Source of the DNA: Bacteroidales bacterium | Lineage (GTDB): Bacteria > Bacteroidota > Bacteroidia > Bacteroidales > Muribaculaceae | DNA length: 29,288 nucleotides | Reading direction: 5' to 3' | Assembly: GCA_004557195.1 (NCBI GenBank) | Contig: SFER01000002.1 | Location: 1 to 29,288 of the forward strand | Shown here: positions 23,671 to 29,288 of the stretch, in pieces | How positions within the stretch are numbered: position 1 is the first letter of the stretch | Layout: each line of letters begins with the position of its first letter | Notes under the pieces: generated by a model | Databases searched by the model: none | What the model was told of the DNA's origin: nothing | Seen by the model: only the letters and a program-made list of their open reading frames with translations | Program-made: the position numbers and the translations under genes

Positions 23671-23678
23671 TAACTTTG
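23671..23678 (+). promoter_or_regulatory. Putative -7 element for the DsbD-mazG-topB operon
   Basis: TAACTTTG is an exact -7 element 45 bp before the ATG at 23724. The 19-bp-upstream position is G-rich and not TTTG. The rest of the divergent gap 23429-23723 is AT-rich and shows no gene. Confidence 0.55.
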
Positions 23679-23723
23679 CACTTTAAAACCGGGCTTGCGC
23701 CCCTTTAGCAACTGAAATAGAAT

Positions 23724-25679
23724 ATGAACAAATTTAGACTTGTGCTTTTGGCTGTGATGTCGGTGCTTTGCGCATCGCTTTCGGCTCAAATCAAGGAGCC
23801 GGTGAAGTGGCAACATAGCCTGAAGATGACCGGCGACAACGAGGCTGTGGTTACTTTCTCTGCCACTATCGACAACGGGTGGCACTTGTACTCTACCAAT
23901 TTGCCCGACGGCGGTCCGCTCCCCACTTCGATTGAATGGGATTTGAACGGTGCCGAACTTGTTGGCGATATCGTGCCATCGGTGGAGCCAAAGGTCGATG
24001 TCGATATGATTTTCCACATCAAACTCGGTTGGTGGGAGAAGATGGTGTCGCTATCGCAGAAATTGAAAATAACTTCGCCGGGCTATATCATCGCAGGCAA
24101 TATCTCATATATGGCATGTGATGGCAGGTCGTGCCTGTCGCCGCAGAAGGAGCCGTTCTCGTTTGAAGGAAAAGGTGCGGTGAAATCGCAAGACGACACT
24201 GTGGCAGAAGAAGCGGGCGGTGCAATTGCGGCATTGAAGCCGGCGAAGCCTGCTGCCGACACTTGGGCACCGGTTACCTTCGATGCCGAGGTGCTCGACA
24301 AGGAAGGTGTGTCGATTGCCGACAAATCGTTGTGGTACATATTGCTATTAGGGTTTATCGGCGGACTTATCGCCATTCTCACTCCATGCATCTGGTCGAT
24401 GATACCGCTCACAGTGAGTTTCTTCCTCAAAAGAAGCGACAACCGCAGGCGTTCGATTGCCGATGCTATCATCTACGGCATTTCGATAATTGTAATATAC
24501 CTGCTCCTGGGATTGATAATCACCCTCGTGTTTGGCGCCGGGGCACTCAATGCCATGAGCACCAATGCGGTGTTCAACCTTGCATTCTTTGCGCTGCTTG
24601 TGGTGTTTGCCATCTCCTTCTTCGGAGCGTTTGAGATTGAATTGCCTTCTTCGTGGGCAAACAAGATGGACAGCCGTGCGAGCCGCACCACAGGCATCAT
24701 AAGCATCTTCCTCATGGCATTTACGCTCACCCTGGTGAGTTTCTCATGCACCGGTCCTATCATCGGCACACTGCTTGTCGAGGCTGCCAACGTGGGCAAC
24801 ATCGTGGGTCCTGCAGTGGGAATGTTTGGTTTTGCCTCCGGATTGGCAATTCCGTTTGTACTGTTTGCGATATTCCCGTCGGGACTTAAGAGTATGCCCA
24901 AATCGGGTGGATGGCTCAACTCGGTGAAGGTGGTGCTCGGATTTATCGAACTTGCTCTTTCGCTCAAATTCCTCTCGGTTGCCGACCTTGCCTACGGATG
25001 GGGAATCCTCGACCGCGAAGTGTTTGTGGCTTTGTGGGTGGTGATATTTGCGCTTCTCGGCATATATTTGCTCGGCAAGTTGCGTTTCCCTCACGACAGC
25101 AAGACTGAGAGCATCGGCGTTACGCGCTTTTTCCTTGCGCTTTTCTCCCTGGCGTTTGCAGTGTATCTTCTCCCCGGACTTTGGGGCGCGCCGCTCAAGA
25201 GCGTGAGCGCATTTGTGCCGCCGCTCTACACCCAGGATTTCAACCTCTATGACGATGGAGTCCAGGCGCAGTTCACCGACTATGACGAAGGGATGGAATA
25301 TGCCCTCAAAAACGATAAAAATGTGTTGCTTGTCTTCTCGGGCTACGGATGTGTGAATTGTCGCAAGATGGAAGGCGCGGTGTTTGACAACGAACGAGTG
25401 CGCACCGAGATTGCCGAAAATTTTGTGATGATACACCTCATGGTCGATGACCGCACTCCTCTTCCTGCAAAGGAAAAGGTAACCGACAACGGCAAGCAGA
25501 TTACACTCTCCAATTATGGCGAGAAATGGAGTTATCTCCAGCGACACAAGTTTGCCGCCAATTCGCAGCCATACAACGTGGTTATCGACGCTTCGGGCAA
25601 GCTCATCAGCGGTCCGTGCTACTTCGAGGAGAGTGTGGATAATTTTATGGATTTTCTTCAAAAAGGTAAAAAACAATAG
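23724..25679 (+). CDS. DsbD-like protein-disulfide reductase (N-domain, CcdA-type TM domain, thioredoxin domain)
   Basis: The 651-aa product has all three DsbD parts. A signal peptide (1-19, ending LSA) leads to an N-terminal Ig-like domain with the redox pair Cys132/Cys137 in ACDGRSCLSP. The membrane domain (about 205-480) has the paired Cys222 in LTPCIWSMIP and Cys342 in SFSCTGPIIG. The C-terminal thioredoxin-like domain has a CVNC centre (Cys543, Cys546) in GYGCVNCRKME. DsbD moves electrons from cytosolic thioredoxin to periplasmic partners, keeping isomerases or cytochrome maturation proteins reduced. All six cysteines needed for the relay are visible. The gene heads a five-gene plus-strand operon, with mazG starting 2 nt after its stop codon. 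Confidence 0.92.
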   Translation: MNKFRLVLLAVMSVLCASLSAQIKEPVKWQHSLKMTGDNEAVVTFSATIDNGWHLYSTNLPDGGPLPTSIEWDLNGAELVGDIVPSVEPKVDVDMIFHIKLGWWEKMVSLSQKLKITSPGYIIAGNISYMACDGRSCLSPQKEPFSFEGKGAVKSQDDTVAEEAGGAIAALKPAKPAADTWAPVTFDAEVLDKEGVSIADKSLWYILLLGFIGGLIAILTPCIWSMIPLTVSFFLKRSDNRRRSIADAIIYGISIIVIYLLLGLIITLVFGAGALNAMSTNAVFNLAFFALLVVFAISFFGAFEIELPSSWANKMDSRASRTTGIISIFLMAFTLTLVSFSCTGPIIGTLLVEAANVGNIVGPAVGMFGFASGLAIPFVLFAIFPSGLKSMPKSGGWLNSVKVVLGFIELALSLKFLSVADLAYGWGILDREVFVALWVVIFALLGIYLLGKLRFPHDSKTESIGVTRFFLALFSLAFAVYLLPGLWGAPLKSVSAFVPPLYTQDFNLYDDGVQAQFTDYDEGMEYALKNDKNVLLVFSGYGCVNCRKMEGAVFDNERVRTEIAENFVMIHLMVDDRTPLPAKEKVTDNGKQITLSNYGEKWSYLQRHKFAANSQPYNVVIDASGKLISGPCYFEESVDNFMDFLQKGKKQ

Positions 25680-25681
25680 AA

Positions 25682-26479
25682 ATGTCGCACAATAGAGAAG
25701 AAAAACTCGAGGCGTTTGGAGCATTGCTCGACGTGCTCGACGAATTGCGTGTGAAATGTCCTTGGGACGCAAAGCAAACCAACCAAAGCCTTCGCCCGAA
25801 CACTATCGAGGAGGCTTTTGAGCTCGCCGACGCGCTGCTCAAGGAAGACAGCACAAATATTGAAAAAGAACTTGGCGACGTGCTCCTGCACATCATCTTT
25901 TATGCCAAAATCGCCGATGAGAAAGCGCAGTTTGACATTGCCGATGTGTGCAACGCCCTGCGCGAGAAACTCATCTTCCGCCATCCTCATGTTTTTGGCG
26001 ATGTTACCGTGAATGGCTCGGGCGATGTGGTGCAAAACTGGGAGCAACTCAAGCTCAAGGAGAAAGGGGGCAACAAAAGCGTGCTCGCCGGTGTGCCCGA
26101 TGCTCTCCCGTCGCTCATCAAGGCATATCGCATCCAGGAAAAAGCCTCTAATGTGGGCTTCGACTGGGACGACGCGCACCAAGTGTGGGACAAGGTGAAA
26201 GAGGAAATCGCCGAGGTGCAAGCCGAAATCGAAAAAGGGAACGTAGCCGACATTGAAAAAGAGTTTGGCGACCTGCTTTTCAGCATCGTGAATGCCGCAA
26301 GACTCTACAAGGTGCATCCCGATAACGCCCTCGACCGCACCAATCGCAAGTTTATTTCTCGATTCAACTATGTGGAGGCTAAAGCCAAGGAAGCAGGCAG
26401 AAATCTCAAGGAAATGACCCTTGCCGAGATGGATGCCCTCTGGGATGAAGCCAAAAATCTTGAAAAAGGTAGCCGATGA
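25682..26479 (+). CDS. mazG: Nucleoside triphosphate pyrophosphohydrolase MazG
   Basis: The 265-aa product contains two MazG domains. The first has KCPWDAKQTNQSLRPNTIEE with EEAFE, then ELGD. The second has KEEIAEVQ and EFGD, so the metal-binding EExxE...ExxD pattern is intact in both. MazG converts NTPs and dNTPs to monophosphates plus PPi. It may clear damaged nucleotides or, in E. coli, lower (p)ppGpp. The start is 2 nt after the upstream stop codon, and the stop codon overlaps topB (ATGA at 26476). It belongs to an operon with another nucleotide-cleaning enzyme (Nudix, 28518), suggesting a shared housekeeping theme. Confidence 0.95.
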   Translation: MSHNREEKLEAFGALLDVLDELRVKCPWDAKQTNQSLRPNTIEEAFELADALLKEDSTNIEKELGDVLLHIIFYAKIADEKAQFDIADVCNALREKLIFRHPHVFGDVTVNGSGDVVQNWEQLKLKEKGGNKSVLAGVPDALPSLIKAYRIQEKASNVGFDWDDAHQVWDKVKEEIAEVQAEIEKGNVADIEKEFGDLLFSIVNAARLYKVHPDNALDRTNRKFISRFNYVEAKAKEAGRNLKEMTLAEMDALWDEAKNLEKGSR

Positions 26480-28521
26480 TAGTGTGTATCACCGAGAAAC
26501 CGAGCGTGGCAAAAGACATTGCCGCGATTCTCGGCGCCGACATCCGTCGCGATGGCTTCTACGAAGGCAGCGGTTATTACGTTACTTGGACTTTCGGACA
26601 CCTGTGCACTCTCAAGGAACCGGAAGACTACACCCCCGCATGGAAATATTGGACTCTGTCGTCGCTCCCCATGATTCCGCCCCGCTTCGGCATCAAACTC
26701 ATCGACGACGAGGGGATTAAGAAACAATTTAAGGTGATAGAGACCTTGATTTCCCATGCCGACAGCGTTATCAACTGCGGTGATGCCGGGCAAGAGGGAG
26801 AACTCATCCAGCGATGGGTGATGCAGAAAGCCGGGTGCTCCAAGCCGGTGCAGCGACTGTGGATTTCGTCGCTCACCGACGAGAGTATTCGCGAGGGATT
26901 TAAAACCCTACGCCCTGCAGCCGATTTCGACTCGCTCTATCACGCCGGACTCTCCCGCGCAATAGGCGACTGGATTCTCGGCATGAACGCTACTCGCCTC
27001 TACACCCAAAAATATGCTCAAAACCGCAACGTGCTCTCTATCGGGCGCGTGCAAACCCCGACGCTTGCGCTTATCGTGAACCGCCAAGCCGAAATCGAGA
27101 ATTTCGTGCCGCAAGACTATTGGGAGCTCAAAACCCTCTATCGCGGAGTGGTGTTCAACTCGGTGAAAGGGCGGTATATGGTGGAGGCAGAGGCTCAAAA
27201 GGCGCTCGACGACATCAAAGATGCCCTCCTCGAAATCACCGACATCGCCACCAAGAAAGGGCGGGAGGCTCCGCCGCGCCTTTTCGACCTCACATCCCTT
27301 CAGGTGGAGTGCAACAAGAAATTCGGCTTCTCTGCCGAAGAGACTTTGCGCCTCATCCAGTCGCTCTACGAGAAGAAAGTAACCACCTATCCTCGTGTCG
27401 ATACCACCTATCTTAGCGAGGATATTTATCCAAAAGTGCCCGAAATTTTGCGCAACATGGTGCCCTATGCCGCACTCGCCAAGCCGGTACTCGATGCTCC
27501 GCGCATCCCAAAAAGCAAAAAGGTGTTTGACAACAGCAAGGTAACCGACCACCATGCCATCATTCCCACCAACGTGGATGTGCGCCGCGCTGCCCTCTCC
27601 ACCGATGAGAAACGAGTGTATGACATGATTGCGAAGCGCTTCATCGCCGCTTTCTATCCCGATTGCGAATTTCTGCAAACCACCGTCAATGCCGCCGTTA
27701 ACAAAGTGGAGTTCAAAGCCACTGGAAAGCAGATTGTGGTTACAGGATGGCGCGACGTGTATGCCCGCGACAACGCCGCTGCTGCCGAGAAAGAAGAACC
27801 ATCGGACGACGCCCAGACGCTCCCCGAATTTGTAAAGGGTGAAACAGGTCCACACGAGCCTTCGCTGCTCAAAAAAGCCACTCAGCCACCCAAGCCATAC
27901 ACCGAAGGTACACTCCTCCGCGCAATGGAAACCGCCGGAAAACTCGTTGAGGATGAGGAACTTCGCGAAGCAATGAAGGAGAACGGAATAGGCCGCCCAT
28001 CGACGCGCGCTGCCATCATCGAAACCCTTCTCAAGCGCCGTTACATCCGCAAGGAGCGCAAAAACCTCGTCGCAACTCCTGCCGGAATCGAACTCATTGC
28101 CACAATCCACGAGGAACTCCTCAAAAGCGCAAAACTCACCGGATTGTGGGAGAACAAACTCCGCCGCATCGAGCGCAACGAATATTCGGCAGCCACTTTC
28201 ATCGATGAGTTGAAACAAATGATTGCCTCGATTGTTAATAGTGTACTTAGCGACAACACCCGGCACAACATCGCAATCGAAGTGCCCGAGAAAGACGCTC
28301 CCAAAAAGGAGACGAAGCCGCGCGCGCCACGCAAGCCGCGTGTAATCGATTCGCTCGACAAAATCAAATGCCCCATCTGCAAGAAAGGGCATCTCCTCAA
28401 GGGGAAAACCGCCTACGGTTGCAGCGAATATCGCAATGGTTGCACCTTTGTGCTCCCATTCTCGCAATATCCCGACACATTAACCCCCGACGAACTTAGC
28501 AAAATGATTAAGAAAAAATGA
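26476..28521 (+). CDS. topB: DNA topoisomerase III, type IA
   Basis: The 681-aa product has a TOPRIM domain starting at CITEKPSVAKDIAAILGA. Its acidic motif reads GDAGQEGELI, with Asp103, Gly105 and Glu107. The archetype is DxDxE, so the middle Asp is replaced by Gly. The catalytic tyrosine is Tyr305 in TTYPRVDTTYL. SIGRVQTPTLALIV and GIGRPSTRAAII are typical type IA segments. A C-terminal zinc ribbon (CPICKKGHLL ... GCSEYRNGC) ends the protein. The enzyme relaxes and decatenates DNA by single-strand passage. Mobile elements often carry a second topB, but the chromosomal context (mazG and Nudix, start/stop overlaps, no conjugation genes) suggests the housekeeping copy. Confidence 0.93.
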   Translation: MIVCITEKPSVAKDIAAILGADIRRDGFYEGSGYYVTWTFGHLCTLKEPEDYTPAWKYWTLSSLPMIPPRFGIKLIDDEGIKKQFKVIETLISHADSVINCGDAGQEGELIQRWVMQKAGCSKPVQRLWISSLTDESIREGFKTLRPAADFDSLYHAGLSRAIGDWILGMNATRLYTQKYAQNRNVLSIGRVQTPTLALIVNRQAEIENFVPQDYWELKTLYRGVVFNSVKGRYMVEAEAQKALDDIKDALLEITDIATKKGREAPPRLFDLTSLQVECNKKFGFSAEETLRLIQSLYEKKVTTYPRVDTTYLSEDIYPKVPEILRNMVPYAALAKPVLDAPRIPKSKKVFDNSKVTDHHAIIPTNVDVRRAALSTDEKRVYDMIAKRFIAAFYPDCEFLQTTVNAAVNKVEFKATGKQIVVTGWRDVYARDNAAAAEKEEPSDDAQTLPEFVKGETGPHEPSLLKKATQPPKPYTEGTLLRAMETAGKLVEDEELREAMKENGIGRPSTRAAIIETLLKRRYIRKERKNLVATPAGIELIATIHEELLKSAKLTGLWENKLRRIERNEYSAATFIDELKQMIASIVNSVLSDNTRHNIAIEVPEKDAPKKETKPRAPRKPRVIDSLDKIKCPICKKGHLLKGKTAYGCSEYRNGCTFVLPFSQYPDTLTPDELSKMIKKK

Positions 28522-29045
28522 AACTCGACCGTAAAGAACTCTTTCCCGTTCTCGATGAGAACGGCAATGTAACAGGCAGCGCCACCCGCGCTCAATGCCA
28601 CAGCGGCTCAATGATTCTCCACCCGGTAGTCCACCTCCATGTTTTCTCACTCGACCGCAGCGCACTCTATCTGCAGCGTCGCTCAATGCTCAAAGACATC
28701 CAGCCCGGCAAGTGGGACACCGCCGTGGGCGGACACGTAGATTACGGCGAGACTGTCGAAGCGGCACTCTGCCGCGAAGCGCGTGAAGAGCTCGGCATCG
28801 AAGTCGAAGCACCCACACCGCTCCTCACATACATCTTCCAAAGCGCAATCGAGCGCGAGCAAGTCAACTCCTTCGCCATCTTTGTCAACCCCGCCACCAC
28901 ACATTTCATCCCGGCACCCGACGAAGTTGATGAAGGACGATTCTGGACCATCGACGACATCGAGCCAAGCATCGGCACCGGAATTTTCACCCCCAATTTC
29001 GAGCAAGAATACCGCCGCATCCTCCCCATAATCAACAAGCTATGA
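28518..29045 (+). CDS. Nudix hydrolase (YfcD/IPP-isomerase-like subgroup)
   Basis: The 175-aa product overlaps the topB stop codon by 4 nt (ATGA). The Nudix box matches GX5EX7REUXEEXGU exactly: GHVDYGE, then REAREELGI. The N-terminus (ELFPVLDENGNVTGSATRAQ) and HLHVFSLDRSALYLQRRS resemble the YfcD-like group that also includes IPP isomerase type I. The substrate of these bacterial proteins is not settled; a nucleoside diphosphate derivative is likely. It is cytosolic. Its own stop codon overlaps the next gene start at 29042. Confidence 0.92.
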   Translation: MKLDRKELFPVLDENGNVTGSATRAQCHSGSMILHPVVHLHVFSLDRSALYLQRRSMLKDIQPGKWDTAVGGHVDYGETVEAALCREAREELGIEVEAPTPLLTYIFQSAIEREQVNSFAIFVNPATTHFIPAPDEVDEGRFWTIDDIEPSIGTGIFTPNFEQEYRRILPIINKL

Positions 29046-29288
29046 ACAATATAGTGCAATACATCCTGGTGGGTATCATCGTTGCCTTCGCTATCTACAA
29101 AGTGGTGAAACACCTCACCACCCCCCGCCGCCGCAACTCCTGTCCCTCCTGCGACTCATGCCCCCACTGCAAAAATTGCACCCATCTGAATTCCCGGTGT
29201 GGTTGGCGCCATATGATTGAAAAAGGTAGACAGAAACACACCGGCAAGCACCGGCAGATAGTTTCTTGCATGGACACCAAAGCTTGCA
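29042..29288 (+). CDS. Small Cys-rich single-TM protein, FeoB-associated-like, cut by window edge
   Basis: The frame starts at the ATG overlapping the Nudix stop codon and stays open for 82 codons to the window edge. Residues 4-22 form one membrane helix (IVQYILVGIIVAFAIYKVV), followed by a basic stretch (TTPRRR). Cysteines then fall at 34, 37, 40, 43 and 46, every third residue, with another at 53. The short TM-plus-Cys pattern resembles the FeoB-associated Cys-rich proteins of Bacteroidetes, which normally end after about 50-70 residues. Residues from about 48 on are basic and use other codons (AGA, GGT). Either this is an unusual extension or the last ~100 bases are unreliable. No feoB lies in the window, so a metal role is inference. 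Confidence 0.6.
   Translation, partial: MNNIVQYILVGIIVAFAIYKVVKHLTTPRRRNSCPSCDSCPHCKNCTHLNSRCGWRHMIEKGRQKHTGKHRQIVSCMDTKAC

Noticed and set aside
26908..28467. Long minus-strand frame (~519 codons) opposite topB
   Set aside because: Antisense shadow of topB; the topB frame has intact catalytic motifs.

Overview
The window looks like a chromosomal segment of a Bacteroidales bacterium, most plausibly a gut Muribaculaceae or a close relative. The reasons are: acpP-fabF-rnc in that order; promoters of the Bacteroidetes type (TTTG, about 19 bp, TAnnTTTG), best seen before aroQ; almost no Shine-Dalgarno sequences; a type IX secretion (T9SS) sorting domain on a large surface protein; and families typical of the phylum (DUF4919, the DUF2156 acyltransferase-like family, a CcdA/thioredoxin form of DsbD). 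Genus assignment is inference. Coding sequences are cut by both window edges.

Layout. (1) 1-3141 is the accessory end. It holds a minus-strand terminase-large-subunit-like gene that runs off the left edge and has lost recognisable Walker motifs. It also holds a DUF2156 gene bracketed by two direct copies of a ~375 bp hairpin-rich intergenic repeat, plus a GC-rich palindrome. (2) 3142-8730 is a minus-strand run: bifunctional (p)ppGpp synthetase/hydrolase, a 7TM-HD phosphodiesterase of the PgpH family, an unknown six-helix membrane protein and a DUF4919 lipid-free secreted protein. (3) 9098-11407 is acpP-fabF-rnc on plus, converging with only 6 nt between stop codons on the minus-strand pair S41 protease-mfd (11414-16516). 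(4) tRNA-Asn with its own promoter and terminator. (5) 17167-19852 is a tight plus-strand operon: aroQ, O-methyltransferase, rbfA, FtsX/LolE-type permease, closed by a bidirectional terminator. (6) A minus-strand 1168-aa GLUG-repeat T9SS cargo protein. (7) 23724-29288 is a plus-strand operon: DsbD-like reductase, mazG, topB, Nudix hydrolase and a Cys-rich one-TM protein, the last four linked by start/stop overlaps and running off the right edge.

Most of the window is ordinary housekeeping. The least explained parts are the left 3 kb (degenerate terminase plus paired repeats with compensatory hairpin changes), the rel/PgpH co-operon with its unknown membrane partner, and the right-edge protein with cysteines at every third residue.
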